Shown here in pieces: positions 17,398 through 26,694 of a DNA stretch of 64,000 nucleotides. Every line of letters begins with the position of its first letter. The first letter of the stretch is position 1. The notes under the pieces are model-generated. The model worked only from the letters and a program-made list of their open reading frames with translations, was not told the origin of the DNA and did no database searches. Where the stretch lies: NCBI GenBank assembly GCA_030531005.1, contig JAUMTW010000001.1:389227-453226 (forward strand), in the 5' to 3' direction. Source of the DNA: Corynebacterium sp. (lineage in GTDB: Bacteria > Actinomycetota > Actinomycetes > Mycobacteriales > Mycobacteriaceae). Position numbers and translations under genes: made by a program.

Positions 17398-18171
17398 ATG
17401 AATGAATCCAACTCCACTGCTGGGGCATCCAGCGTGAACCTGAATGACCTTGGCATCCATCCCTCTTGGCATCAGGTATTTGAGCCCTTGCAAGAGCAGC
17501 TGTGCTACTTACTTACTGCCGTGGCCGCAGCTAAGGATGCCGGCGAGGAAATTTTGCCGGATGATGCAAATATTTTCAAGGCTTTTTCTTACCCCTTTGA
17601 TCAAGTCAAAGTCCTCATCATTGGCCAAGATCCTTATCCCACCCCAGGTGATGCCATGGGATTGTCGTTTTCCGTCAACCCTGGTCGAGCAATTCCCCGC
17701 AGCCTGAAAAATATCTATACCGAACTCCACGCAGACTTGGGCATTCCGCCAGTAACCCATGGTGATTTGCGTCCCTGGGCTGAGCAAGGAGTTTGCCTGC
17801 TGAATACTGTACTCACTGTGCGTGCAGGCCAGGCAGCCTCGCATCGCACCCTTGGCTGGCAAATAATCACTACTGCGGCAATTACAGCCTTAAACGCGCG
17901 CAAGCAACCGTTGGTAGCAATCCTATGGGGTAAAGATGCGCAAAGGATGGCCGCCAATCTTGGGGATACCGCCATCATCAGTAGTGCCCATCCCTCTCCG
18001 TTATCTGCCAGCCGGGGGTTCTTAGGTTCTCAACCGTTTAGTCGCACCAATGAGTTGCTGCGTAGAGCTGGTGCACCGACGATTCATTGGCAGCTACCTG
18101 CCAGTTATTCCAGTGATGCTGCTGCAGCGGTTGATCCTCACAGTGGAGTGCAAACGAGTCTGGAGCTTTAG
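17398..18171 (+). CDS. ung: Uracil-DNA glycosylase, family 1
   Basis: Removes uracil from DNA in base excision repair. 257 residues. The water-activating motif GQDPYP is at 76-81 (Asp78 catalytic), followed by TPGDAMGLSFSV. LLNTVLTV is central, and the leucine-loop motif is HPSPLSASRGFLGS near residue 200. It follows thiL and precedes recG. The 201 bases between ung and recG hold no intact gene. Confidence 0.97.
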   Translation: MNESNSTAGASSVNLNDLGIHPSWHQVFEPLQEQLCYLLTAVAAAKDAGEEILPDDANIFKAFSYPFDQVKVLIIGQDPYPTPGDAMGLSFSVNPGRAIPRSLKNIYTELHADLGIPPVTHGDLRPWAEQGVCLLNTVLTVRAGQAASHRTLGWQIITTAAITALNARKQPLVAILWGKDAQRMAANLGDTAIISSAHPSPLSASRGFLGSQPFSRTNELLRRAGAPTIHWQLPASYSSDAAAAVDPHSGVQTSLEL

Positions 18172-18372
18172 AAGTCACCGGAACAGGGGAGTCTTTCAAT
18201 GCTGCTGCAAACAATGGTGTCCGGGTAACCGACTACAATATGGAAGCATCGGATTCACCTCAGCTTGCCGGCGCGGAAAACTATCCTCGCATCCTGCTAC
18301 AAGGTGCGAGTACACTGCGCGCAGCTGGTGGAAGAGAATGTAGAACAATAGAGCAGACTACAAGGACACAAC
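18172..18372. other. ung-recG spacer where a FakA/DAK-like gene is usual
   Basis: In C. glutamicum, as I remember it, a dihydroxyacetone-kinase/FakA-like gene (cg1497) sits here. Only 201 bases remain, with an open but unrecognisable frame, so the gene is absent or was deleted. Confidence 0.4.
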
Positions 18373-20508
18373 ATGTTTGGCTGGAATGGCGACGCCGCAC
18401 TTGAAACGGTCATTGCACCCGCCGATGTCAAACTCTTTGCCAAACACTTTGGTTACCACACTGTCGGCGACTTGCTCGGACATCTACCGCGTACCCACGC
18501 AGCCCACGGTGAGAGCGTGGCACTTGGCAATGTAGAAGAAGGCGATCTCGTTACCGTCATTGGGGAAGTGCGCAGTGCTCAAACCAATTATGACCGCCGC
18601 GGGAATCTCATGCTGAAAATCAGCATTGATGATGGCAACACCCGTATTGCTGCTACCTTTTTTAATGCTCGCTGGATTCAGCAACATTTAACGCAAGGCC
18701 GGCGTGGTATGTTCGCCGGTAAGTTGAAATACTTCAAGGGCCAACCCCAACTCCAGCACCCAGATTATGTGCTCTTCCCGGATGAAAATCAGCGCATTCA
18801 TGGCCGCGGCGGGCTCGATAAAGCTGCACCCGATATTGAGCAGCTCACCACCTTATTACAAGACCTCCGCTATATACCCATTTACCCGGCCAAAAAGGCG
18901 ATGCCCTCCTGGCGTATCTTGGGCAATATGCACCAAGTGTGCCGCTACTTGAACAACGACACCGGGCTGATCAGCAAAGACTACCTCCCAGATCCCGCCC
19001 GCAACGTTGTGCCACCAGAGCTGCCAACCATATCAGAGGCACTCACCGGGGTGCACTTCCCAGATGAACGTGGACCAGAGGTATTCTTCGATCGCCTGAA
19101 ATATCAAGAAGCACTTGCCTTAGCGTGTGTGCTTGCCGAGCGCCGTCAAGAACTTGCAACTTCGCAAGCTTTAGAGCTGCAACCGCGCCAAGATGGTCTC
19201 AGCGCCAAACTCGTTGCTAGTCTGCCATTCCCACTGACTCAAGGGCAGCAAGATATTATCGCAACCATTGCCGCAGACTTACGCCGTGCGCATCCAATGC
19301 ACCGTTTGCTCCAAGGTGAGGTCGGCAGTGGTAAAACTCTTGTAGCCTTAGCTGCAATGCTTCAAGCCGTTGATGCCGGTGCCCAATGCGCCTTCCTTGC
19401 ACCTACAGAAGTCTTAGCCAGTCAGCATGCTGCCAGCATCAAAGCAATGGTCGATGCCGCAGAATTGCCCGTGCACGTGGTTCTCCTGACCGGCTCGTTG
19501 CCAACCAAAATACGCCAACAGGCCTTACTCGACATCCTCAGTGGTGATGCACAGATCATCGTTGGGACTCATGCTCTTATCCAAGATTCCGTCGAATTTT
19601 TCAAACTAGGCTTGTGCATCATTGATGAGCAACACCGCTTCGGCGTAGAACAGCGCGAACAATTGCGCCTGAAAGCTGCTCAAAGCCCACACGTGCTGGT
19701 GATGACCGCAACCCCAATCCCACGCACCGTAGCGATGACTGTTTTTGGTGACCTTGATATATCCACCCTGCGTGAACTGCCGGGTGGGAGACAACCTATT
19801 GAAAGCTTCGTCGTCACATCCGCCCAACCCCGCTGGGTGGAGCGGATGTTGGGGCGTGTGGCTGAAGAAATTAGTCAAGGTCGCCAAGCCTATATCGTCT
19901 GTCACCGTATTCAAGGCGAAGGCGGAGTCGAAGCCGTAGCTGCCCAGCTCCAGCACAGCATTTTAGGACACTGCCGCATCGGAGTACTGCACGGGCAACT
20001 CGATGCAGAAGATAAAATGACTGTCATGGATGCTTACCAACGTGGTGAGCTTGACATTCTCGTTGCCACGACCGTCATCGAAGTCGGTGTGGACGTACCC
20101 AATGCGACAGTGATGATTATTCGCGATGCCGAAAACTTCGGTATCAGCCAGCTGCATCAGCTACGCGGTCGCGTTGGCCGTGGAGGGCATGCATCCATTT
20201 GCTTCTTCTATACTCAGATGGATGCCGAATCCCCTGCGGTCGAACGCCTCACACAAGTAGCAGCTACTATGAACGGTTTTGAACTCGCAGAACTTGATCT
20301 TGAACTGCGTCATGAGGGTGATGTCACCACTGGCCAACAATCCGGTAGAAATCGCACCCTAAAACTATTGAATGTGATTCGAGACCAAGATATGGTTGCT
20401 CGAGCAAATACAACAGCAACCCAACTGGTCATCGAAGACCCAGAACTAGCAGCAACCATCGCAGGTGAGATCACTACAGCTGGCCAGGAATATCTCACGA
20501 AAACCTAA
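18373..20508 (+). CDS. recG: ATP-dependent DNA helicase RecG
   Basis: Rescues stalled forks and branch-migrates recombination intermediates. 711 residues, the usual actinobacterial length. An N-terminal wedge/OB domain (about 50-160) is followed by a superfamily 2 helicase core: motif I LLQGEVGSGKT (about 312-322), motif Ia APTEVLASQH, motif II DEQH (about 418-421) with RFGVEQR, motif III TATPIPRT, motif V VATTVIEVGVDVPNA and motif VI HQLRGRVGRG. DEQH is the RecG variant of the DEAH box. The biotinyl-domain gene follows after 22 bases. Confidence 0.97.
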   Translation: MFGWNGDAALETVIAPADVKLFAKHFGYHTVGDLLGHLPRTHAAHGESVALGNVEEGDLVTVIGEVRSAQTNYDRRGNLMLKISIDDGNTRIAATFFNARWIQQHLTQGRRGMFAGKLKYFKGQPQLQHPDYVLFPDENQRIHGRGGLDKAAPDIEQLTTLLQDLRYIPIYPAKKAMPSWRILGNMHQVCRYLNNDTGLISKDYLPDPARNVVPPELPTISEALTGVHFPDERGPEVFFDRLKYQEALALACVLAERRQELATSQALELQPRQDGLSAKLVASLPFPLTQGQQDIIATIAADLRRAHPMHRLLQGEVGSGKTLVALAAMLQAVDAGAQCAFLAPTEVLASQHAASIKAMVDAAELPVHVVLLTGSLPTKIRQQALLDILSGDAQIIVGTHALIQDSVEFFKLGLCIIDEQHRFGVEQREQLRLKAAQSPHVLVMTATPIPRTVAMTVFGDLDISTLRELPGGRQPIESFVVTSAQPRWVERMLGRVAEEISQGRQAYIVCHRIQGEGGVEAVAAQLQHSILGHCRIGVLHGQLDAEDKMTVMDAYQRGELDILVATTVIEVGVDVPNATVMIIRDAENFGISQLHQLRGRVGRGGHASICFFYTQMDAESPAVERLTQVAATMNGFELAELDLELRHEGDVTTGQQSGRNRTLKLLNVIRDQDMVARANTTATQLVIEDPELAATIAGEITTAGQEYLTKT

Positions 20509-20530
20509 CACCTAGGCTAGGGTATAAGGC

Positions 20531-20743
20531 ATGAAAGTGTACGCTCCATTTGCCGGTATTGTGCGCTATACGGTAGCAGAAAATGCCACCGTAGCCACCG
20601 GGGACCAAATCGCAGCTATTGAAGCCATCAAGATGGAATTACCCATCACCGCACCCGGCCCGGGGCGAGTCAGCAAACTCGCATGCACACCGTTCCAGGA
20701 TGTCATCGGCGGCGACGAACTATTAACAATCGAGGAAATCTAA
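20531..20743 (+). CDS. Biotin/lipoyl carrier domain protein
   Basis: 70 residues forming one biotinyl/lipoyl hammerhead domain. EAIKME at residues 31-36 carries the Lys34 to be biotinylated, with the flanking Gly-rich turns expected of the fold. Free-standing carriers of this type sit between recG and rsmD in corynebacteria. The carboxylase partner is not in the window. It lies in a tight run with rsmD (3 bases) and coaD (4-base overlap), so these genes are probably cotranscribed. Confidence 0.9.
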   Translation: MKVYAPFAGIVRYTVAENATVATGDQIAAIEAIKMELPITAPGPGRVSKLACTPFQDVIGGDELLTIEEI

Positions 20744-20746
20744 GCA

Positions 20747-21337
20747 ATGGGACAAACCCGTATCATCTCTGGGGAAGCTCGCGGACGCAAGATCACCATC
20801 CCAGAACATGGCACTCGCCCTACCTCAGATCGCGCCAAGGAGGGACTCTTCTCCTCGTTGCAGGTACGCTTCGGCTTTCAAGGAGCAAAAGTGCTAGACC
20901 TATTCGCAGGCTCCGGTGCACTCGGCCTAGAAGCAGCCAGCCGCGGAGCACAACATGTTGTGCTCGTCGAGCACAACGCCCAAGCAGTTCTCGCAATCAA
21001 GCACAATATGCAAGTTGTTGGGCACCCACACGTCGATGTATTGGAAATGAAGGCCTCAAGCTATGTGGCCCAGGCACCCCGTGATTACTTTGACATGGTA
21101 CTGGCCGATCCACCCTATGACCTATCCACGGAAACCGTGAACGAAATGGTACGAGCAATCGCACCATTGCTACGTGATGGCGCAGCTGTAGTTGTCGAGC
21201 GCCATCGTGAAAGCGAACCTACCGAGTGGCCTGATTATTTGGTGCAAACTACTCAAAAGCTAAAGAAGCGCACCTTTGGCATCGCACGCATGGATATGGC
21301 TGTGTTCGACCAAGAACGCTGGGAGCAGCAGCAATGA
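20747..21337 (+). CDS. rsmD: 16S rRNA (guanine966-N2)-methyltransferase RsmD
   Basis: Methylates G966 of 16S rRNA. 196 residues. Near the N-terminus it has RIISGEARGRKI and RPTSDRAKEGLFSSL, both RsmD signatures. SAM motif I is VLDLFAGSGALGLEA (about 49-63), and the catalytic motif IV is LADPPYDL (about 118-125). It overlaps coaD by 4 bases (ATGA), indicating translational coupling. Confidence 0.95.
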   Translation: MGQTRIISGEARGRKITIPEHGTRPTSDRAKEGLFSSLQVRFGFQGAKVLDLFAGSGALGLEAASRGAQHVVLVEHNAQAVLAIKHNMQVVGHPHVDVLEMKASSYVAQAPRDYFDMVLADPPYDLSTETVNEMVRAIAPLLRDGAAVVVERHRESEPTEWPDYLVQTTQKLKKRTFGIARMDMAVFDQERWEQQQ

Positions 21338-21849
21338 GCGAATCTCACTATGCGGTATGCCCGGGATCCTTTGACCCAGTAACCAAAGGGCACCTTGATA
21401 TTTTTGCCCGCGCTGCAGCCCAATTTGATGAGGTCACCGTTCTGGTAACCGCCAACCCACAAAAGAATTCAGGGCTGTTTCAAGTTGCCGAACGCAAGGC
21501 ACTCATCCGCACTGCATTAAACGAGATCGGCTTGGAACACGTGCGTGTGGATCACTGGGGAGGGCTGTTGGTGGACTACACCAATAAACACAACATCGGC
21601 ACCATCGTTAAAGGGCTACGGAGCGCCTTGGATTATGAGTACGAGTTGCCCATGGCCCAGATGAACCGGCACTTATCAGGAGTTGATACTTGCTTTTTAA
21701 TAACTGATCCAAAGTTTGGCTACATCTCTTCGACACTGTGCAAAGAAGTCACCCAGTTCGGTGGGGACATTTCCCAGATGCTGCCACCGAATGTAGCCGA
21801 GGCCATGCGCCAGCGCTTCGGGGAAGCTGCCGTACTCAATAACGAATGA
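21334..21849 (+). CDS. coaD: Phosphopantetheine adenylyltransferase
   Basis: Fourth step of coenzyme A biosynthesis. 171 residues. The nucleotidyltransferase motif GSFDPVTKGHLDI (T/HxGH type) lies at about 8-20, KGLRSALDYEYELPMAQMN is central, and SSTLCKEVTQFGGD lies toward the end, all CoaD hallmarks. It is the last gene of the recG-biotinyl-rsmD-coaD run and is followed by a strong bidirectional hairpin (21926-21957). coaE, the last CoA step, is also in the window at 51282. Confidence 0.97.
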   Translation: MSESHYAVCPGSFDPVTKGHLDIFARAAAQFDEVTVLVTANPQKNSGLFQVAERKALIRTALNEIGLEHVRVDHWGGLLVDYTNKHNIGTIVKGLRSALDYEYELPMAQMNRHLSGVDTCFLITDPKFGYISSTLCKEVTQFGGDISQMLPPNVAEAMRQRFGEAAVLNNE

Positions 21850-21925
21850 GTCAAAGGCAAGGTGCCTTTAAAAGAATTTCGCACACGCCACAACACCTCG
21901 AACTGTGATTGCAAACGCAAAGATC

Positions 21926-21957
21926 GAAACACCCCAGCAACTATGCTGGGGTGTTTC
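21926..21957. terminator. Bidirectional terminator between coaD and the ABC transporter operon
   Basis: gaaacaccccagca (21926-21939) pairs perfectly with tgctggggtgtttc (21944-21957) around a 4-base loop. A- and T-rich ends on both arms allow it to act on either strand. Confidence 0.85.
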
Positions 21958-22077
21958 GTCGAGGACATCGGCCGGGTTTAAAGAAGCCGGGTTTGAAGAA
22001 GGGTAGCTGCTCTTCCCCATCAATTCAAAACAGAGGAGAGTAGCGCTGCAGACCATGACTACAGGAGAGCACCAGTG

Positions 22078-22848
22078 CTACTTTAATAACGTCGACAAGA
22101 AGGCCTGAGTGCGCTCTTGCTGCGGATTATCAATGACCTCACTTGGGGATCCTTGCTCGACGACGACACCGCCATCCATAAAGACGACCTCATCGGCGAC
22201 TTCTCGGGCGAATCCAATCTCGTGGGTGACTAACACCATGGTCATACCACCTTCGGCAAGTTCACGCATCACGCGCAAAACCTCACCCACCAACTCTGGA
22301 TCTAAGGCTGAGGTCGGCTCGTCAAAGAGCATCAGCTTGGGCTCCATTGCCACTGCCCGCGCAATAGCGATACGCTGCTGTTGACCGCCAGAAAGCTGCG
22401 CTGGGTAGGCATCGGCCTTATGGGCTAGGCCCACTTGCTTGAGTAATTCCATGGCTCGCTGACGCGCCTGGTCTTGTGGAATCTTTTTCACATGAATCGG
22501 GGCTTCAATAATATTTTCCAGTGCAGTGCGGTGCGGGAAGAGGTGGAAGTTCTGGAAAACCATGCCTATATCCGCGCGCTGCTGCGCAGCTTGCCGCTCC
22601 GAGATCTCATAGAGGACACCATCTCGTTCCTCATAGCCTATGAGTTGGCCATCAACATAGATCCGGCCAGCATTGATTTCTTCTAAGTGGTTAATGCAAC
22701 GTAACAAGGTGGACTTACCCGAGCCAGAAGGGCCAATCAGGCAGGTCACCGAACCGACAGGTACTTGCAAATCAATACCTTTTAAGACTTCGAGGTGCCC
22801 GAAGCTCTTGCAAATCTGTTGCGCATCGACCATCAGGGTGGCATTCAT
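22078..22848 (-). CDS. Polar amino acid ABC transporter, ATP-binding subunit
   Basis: 256 residues from ATG 22848 (MNATLMVDA), which has AAAGGATC about 9 bases upstream; the in-frame start at 22884 is less likely. It carries Walker [11 protein letters not shown]-loop [17 protein letters not shown], signature [14 protein letters not shown], Walker [14 protein letters not shown] and switch His in VLVTHEI. These are the features of the GlnQ/HisP class, which energises uptake of polar amino acids. It is the third gene of an operon with the permease (22966-23889) and binding lipoprotein (24000-24905). The same operon follows coaD in C. glutamicum. Confidence 0.93.
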   Translation of the reverse strand: MNATLMVDAQQICKSFGHLEVLKGIDLQVPVGSVTCLIGPSGSGKSTLLRCINHLEEINAGRIYVDGQLIGYEERDGVLYEISERQAAQQRADIGMVFQNFHLFPHRTALENIIEAPIHVKKIPQDQARQRAMELLKQVGLAHKADAYPAQLSGGQQQRIAIARAVAMEPKLMLFDEPTSALDPELVGEVLRVMRELAEGGMTMVLVTHEIGFAREVADEVVFMDGGVVVEQGSPSEVIDNPQQERTQAFLSTLLK

Positions 22849-22965
22849 AGTAGTGGGATCCTTTTGAGTAGCGAAGTAGAACAAAAAGTAGCGGTGCGAG
22901 AAAGGAACAAGCCAGAAAGACGAAGCATTCGTGTTCCGTGCATGTTCTTTTCAAAGCATCCATTC

Positions 22966-23889
22966 TTAGTCAGTTGCCTCTGGGCCTTTAGCAAGGGCAT
23001 TGCGTGGTAGCGAACCTTCAGCATCAGCCAAGCGTGCCAATTGACGGGCGCTGAGTTCTGACTTGGACCCTTTGTCGTAGTATTTCTCCAAATAGTGCTG
23101 GCCCACCATGAGTAAGGAAGTAACGCCCAAATACCAGGTAGCAGCAACCATGAGCAGCGGTACGGGTTGGAAAAGACTGGCGGCAATATCAATGCTTCGC
23201 CCATAGAGTTCGTGGGTATAAGGAATCGCCACAACCAGTGAGGTGGTCTTCAGCATGGAAATTAACTCGTTGCCAGTAGGAGGCACAATAATGCGCATTG
23301 CCTGCGGCAATACGGTACGGCGCATCGTGAGCCACCATCCCATGCCTAAGGCCTTACTTGCTTCTACCTGGCCGGCTGGTACTGCTTGGATACCGGAGCG
23401 CATAATCTCAGCCATATAGGCAGCTTCGTTCAATCCCAGGCCGATAACAGCGAGGAAGAACATATTCGATAGCAAGGCATCTAAAGAGATCTCCCAGGAG
23501 CCAATGGTGATGGCCTGGTAGATACTGCCGATCAATCCCCAGAACACCAGCTGAACATATACAGGGGTGCCACGGAAGAGCCACAGATAAATCCAGGAAA
23601 TAACCCGGAAAACTGGATTCGGCGACATTCGCATCACCGAGAGAAGGCATCCTAAGACCACACCAAGCAGCATGGCCAGGACCGTAATTGCTAAGGTGTG
23701 CAGGGCTGCGGTGGCAATGCGGGTGTCGAGGAGGTAATCGAAGTAGGTTTCCCATCCGTAGGCTTCACGCCCGGCAGCATCAATCACGAAGATACCAAGC
23801 AAAATCACCAATACAGCGGCGGTAATCCAGCGGCTGGGGTGCTTTAAGGGCTTGGCCTCAATGGGCTTTGGAGTAGATGGTGTAGTCAT
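22966..23889 (-). CDS. Polar amino acid ABC transporter, permease subunit
   Basis: 307 residues. A first helix near residues 23-42 is followed by the conserved His/Glu/Gln permease domain (about 60-270). It has LFRGTPVYVQLVFWG, GLNEAAYMAEIMRSGIQAVP and the EAA-loop segment EASKALGMGWWLTMRRTVLP, which docks on the ATPase. The cytoplasmic tail (about 275-307) is charged. The start ATG 23889 has AGGAAG upstream. Being a single permease gene, it probably works as a homodimer. Confidence 0.93.
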   Translation of the reverse strand: MTTPSTPKPIEAKPLKHPSRWITAAVLVILLGIFVIDAAGREAYGWETYFDYLLDTRIATAALHTLAITVLAMLLGVVLGCLLSVMRMSPNPVFRVISWIYLWLFRGTPVYVQLVFWGLIGSIYQAITIGSWEISLDALLSNMFFLAVIGLGLNEAAYMAEIMRSGIQAVPAGQVEASKALGMGWWLTMRRTVLPQAMRIIVPPTGNELISMLKTTSLVVAIPYTHELYGRSIDIAASLFQPVPLLMVAATWYLGVTSLLMVGQHYLEKYYDKGSKSELSARQLARLADAEGSLPRNALAKGPEATD

Positions 23890-23999
23890 AGGCGTTTCTA
23901 TCTTCCTTGAAGAAATGAAGGGTGTTGTAGTTCCGTCGTCGTGTGACTGTAGGCGTTGTCGTTACCGAATGCATGGAAGAGCAAGGCGAGCACAGCGTT

Positions 24000-24905
24000 T
24001 TAGGTTGCAGCAAGTGGGCGCTCGTTGATCGTCGCTGCATCGACCAGGCCTTCGCTAATGCCCCAGTATTCGAGGATCTGGGCGTAGTAGCCTTCCTCAA
24101 TAAGGTATTGCAAGGCTGCGGCAATCACAGGACCTAGCTCTGAGTCCTTGGGGACTGCAAAACCATAGGGTGCTGCATCAAGAACAGGGGAAGCAGTCTC
24201 AATGTCATCCGCGGCGCGCGCAATCGCGTAGCCGAGCACTGGGGAGTCGGCAACGAAGGCATCCACACGTCCGAGTACAAGTGCAGTTGCGGCCATATCA
24301 GAGGTCTCATAGGTTAGAACCTCAATCGGATCCTTACCCTGTTCGATGCATTCATCATTTAAGGGACGTACATCATCAGTCTCGGCAACCGTATTACGTT
24401 GCACAGAGATGCGCAGCCCACAGGCATCATCGCGGTTGATGTTACTGCCGATTTCTTGACCCCATTGGATACCGGCATAGAGGTAATTGACGAAGTCATA
24501 GTGAGCGCGGCGTTCTTCGGTATCAGTGAATCCAGAAGCACCTACATCTATCGTGCCGGCACTCAGCGAGGGCAAGATGAGGGAAAAATCTTGGGCTTGC
24601 GCCGAAAACTTTAAGCCGAGCACGCTGGCGATGGCAGCCATCAAGTCCATTTCGAAGCCGATGATGTTGTGGTCGGCATCGCGGAATTCAAAGGGTGCGT
24701 ATGGCGGATTCGTCCCGGCTACTAGGGTGCCGCGGTTGGCGACATTTGCCGGAACTTGTGCTGCCAATTCAGGCACGGCATTGGGCAGGACTTCTTCCCA
24801 GCCCTCGGGGTGGCCGAGCTCTTCATTGGTAACACACGCACTGAGGCTTGCCACCATGGCAAGGGATGCGACGATAGCAGTGAGTGTGAGACGAGGGCGT
24901 TGCAT
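24000..24905 (-). CDS. Polar amino acid ABC transporter, substrate-binding lipoprotein
   Basis: 301 residues from ATG 24905 (MQRPRLTLT). The signal peptide ends in the lipobox LSAC, so it is lipid-anchored to the outer face of the membrane. The family-3 solute-binding fold shows GTLVAGTNPPYAPFEFRD (start of lobe 1), GFEMDLMAAIA, a DVGASGFTDTEERRAHYDFVN segment and VDAFVADSPVLGYA. Resemblance is to the glutamine/arginine/histidine group; the exact ligand is not decidable by eye. First gene of the three-gene transporter operon. Confidence 0.92.
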   Translation of the reverse strand: MQRPRLTLTAIVASLAMVASLSACVTNEELGHPEGWEEVLPNAVPELAAQVPANVANRGTLVAGTNPPYAPFEFRDADHNIIGFEMDLMAAIASVLGLKFSAQAQDFSLILPSLSAGTIDVGASGFTDTEERRAHYDFVNYLYAGIQWGQEIGSNINRDDACGLRISVQRNTVAETDDVRPLNDECIEQGKDPIEVLTYETSDMAATALVLGRVDAFVADSPVLGYAIARAADDIETASPVLDAAPYGFAVPKDSELGPVIAAALQYLIEEGYYAQILEYWGISEGLVDAATINERPLAAT

Positions 24906-25210
24906 AGTGGGATAGTAACAGGGCAGACACGCAAAAGGAACTTTAAACCTATAGACCAATAGAAAAGTGGTGGTTATCACGTCATCAAGCCTATGTAACC
25001 CTGGCAGTTGTATTGTGTGCGAGCGGGACTATGTTTGCGTGCCCTTGTATGCGCGCCGCGAACTGATTGGTTTGTTCGTCGTGTCTTACAATGCGCATGC
25101 GAAAGCCCCTGCAACATCTTCTGAATTAAAAGGCAGCAGGGGCTCGAAGTAGTATTAATGTCTAGGGAAGTATGAAAACTCGGTGAAGTAATACAAGCAG
25201 GAGTGCTCGC
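24906..25210. other. Intergenic region between the ABC operon and the DUF368 gene
   Basis: Holds the promoter of the ABC operon (minus strand) and the 3' end region of the DUF368 gene, with a 9-bp hairpin agcccctgc/gcaggggct (25104-25112 and 25136-25144). No gene is seen. Confidence 0.45.
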
Positions 25211-26167
25211 TTATTTCACGACAGGTAGTTCACTTTCGTCGGCACGCTTGGAGAAGCGGCGTTCTACAATGATGATGGCAACAATGAAAAGCGCTCCAAT
25301 GATGATCATCAGCACTGGCAAGAATACGTCACCACTCGGAGCCAAGAGATCGGCATCCTCAGACTGCCATGGCCATAGTGAGCGCAGGGAGCCCAGCATG
25401 ACGCCCGCCATGGTAGCCAGGGTCACGGTGTGGTGGTGATTCAGCAGATACGTGAGTGCCTTGATGAAACAAGCCAAACCCGTGACAGCGCCGAGTGCGA
25501 AGACCAGCATGACCGTGAGGTTACGATCATCAACAGCGCCGGTGACATAGGTGTATAGCCCCATGGCTAATAACAAATAGGAACCAGAAATACCTGGAAG
25601 CACAAGTGCGCATACAGCAATGGCGGCAGCGAAGAAGATCATGATCAGACTGGGATCGGTCTTCTCTGCGGAGGTAATACCGGTAGCGAAGAAGGTTACG
25701 ATAGCAGCAACGGTAAAGCCGATAATTGCGCCCGTTCGGTTCTCATCCTTGCTCTCGGCTGACAGCATCGAGACAGGCACATAGATAGATACTGCAACCA
25801 TGCCCAAGAAGAGACCACGAGCTACCTCACTATGATTGTCCACAAAGGAATGCATGACGCCAGCCATGGTCAGCACGATGCCTACCATGCCTAGGCCTAC
25901 CATAGCCAGGAACATCCACTCGATTTCCTTGGCGGCTTCTTTGGTCTTGGACCGATCGCGGATAATCACGCGTACTAAGTGCATCAAGGCATCGGCATTG
26001 CGTAAAGCGCGTTCGTAGATGCCCATCACCAGGGCGACGGTGCCGCCAGAAATGCCAGGAACCAGCTCGGCTAAGCCAATGAGGCAGCCTGCGACGAACT
26101 CAAAAATGCGGCCAAAAATGGAGGATTGCTGCTTGCCAGAGGCTGCAGCAGGAGTATGAGAAGGCAT
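25211..26167 (-). CDS. DUF368 membrane protein (PopT-type polyprenyl-phosphate translocase family)
   Basis: 318 residues with about 8-9 hydrophobic segments. The family signature GLAELVPGISGGTVALVMGIYE is near residue 33 and is echoed in the second half by CALVLPGISGSYLLLAMGLY. This internal repeat reflects the inverted-repeat fold of the family. DUF368 proteins have been shown in other bacteria to return undecaprenyl phosphate across the membrane for wall synthesis. In Corynebacterium the lipid would be decaprenyl phosphate, which is also needed for arabinogalactan; that is inference. The C-terminus is charged. Confidence 0.9.
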   Translation of the reverse strand: MPSHTPAAASGKQQSSIFGRIFEFVAGCLIGLAELVPGISGGTVALVMGIYERALRNADALMHLVRVIIRDRSKTKEAAKEIEWMFLAMVGLGMVGIVLTMAGVMHSFVDNHSEVARGLFLGMVAVSIYVPVSMLSAESKDENRTGAIIGFTVAAIVTFFATGITSAEKTDPSLIMIFFAAAIAVCALVLPGISGSYLLLAMGLYTYVTGAVDDRNLTVMLVFALGAVTGLACFIKALTYLLNHHHTVTLATMAGVMLGSLRSLWPWQSEDADLLAPSGDVFLPVLMIIIGALFIVAIIIVERRFSKRADESELPVVK

Positions 26168-26441
26168 AGTGCTCTAAGACAATCTTTCTACTGTGACGGG
26201 CTCGGTGTGACCGGGGCGCTGCGCTGGATGCGATGCAACGAGGTGCGTTGCAAACTGCACGAGGAGCGTGACCGCGGAGAATACGGTGTTGTGCATTGGG
26301 CGTACCAAAGGAAATGTCCAATGCATTCATGGCTGGAAACCTGCAGGATAATCAGCATCATTGCCCAGGGACAGCAATATTCTACATGCACAGTCCTCAA
26401 AGCCCAGGATCGTGGCCGCGCATGTTAGCTGTGAATATAGC
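26168..26441. other. Intergenic region upstream of the DUF368 gene
   Basis: Holds the DUF368 promoter (minus strand). The overlapping short frames on both strands show no family resemblance. No gene is seen. Confidence 0.4.
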
Positions 26442-26482
26442 AAAAGCCGCGAAAGGGAAGTATGCTTTTCGCGGCTTTTTTA
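26442..26482 (-). terminator. Terminator of the tRNA with anticodon CAA
   Basis: aaaagccgcgaaag (26442-26455) pairs with ctttt-cgcggctttt (to 26479), giving a 14-bp stem with A/T-rich ends, immediately downstream of the minus-strand tRNA. Confidence 0.8.
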
Positions 26483-26488
26483 ATGCTG

Positions 26489-26562
26489 TGCCCCAGGTGA
26501 GACTCGAACTCACACTGGACGGGTTTTGAATCCGTTGCCTCTGCCAATTGGGCTACTGGGGC
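26489..26562 (-). tRNA. tRNA with anticodon CAA (predicted tRNA-Leu), short variable arm
   Basis: On the minus strand a 74-base cloverleaf: acceptor GCCCCAG/CTGGGGC, discriminator A, T-arm GTGAG-TTCGAGT-CTCAC, anticodon arm ACGGA-TTCAAAA-CCCGT (last pair A-C mismatched). The anticodon is CAA, which reads UUG. The variable region is only about 5 bases, whereas tRNA-Leu normally has a long class II arm. A short tRNA-Leu(CAA) has, to my memory, been annotated in actinobacteria. CCA is not encoded. Confidence 0.85.
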
Positions 26563-26681
26563 GTGCTCTAAAAACTATATACCATGCCTTCACTTTGCGC
26601 CAATAATAGTGTTGACCTGCGTAAAAGGAGCATTTTGAAGGTTTTGGATCGCCGAGTGGTAACACTGTCCAGGCCACCAGC

Positions 26682-26694
26682 TACACTAGGGGGC
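26682..26694 (+). promoter_or_regulatory. -10 element for a leaderless polA transcript
   Basis: TACACT (26682-26687) lies 7 bases before the GTG at 26695, so transcription would begin at the start codon. No ribosome-binding site is suitably spaced. Confidence 0.5.

Noticed and set aside
26584..26694. Upstream extension of polA to ATG 26584
   Set aside because: The residues are unrelated to PolA and the stretch contains the likely -10 element; GTG 26695 fits the family start.
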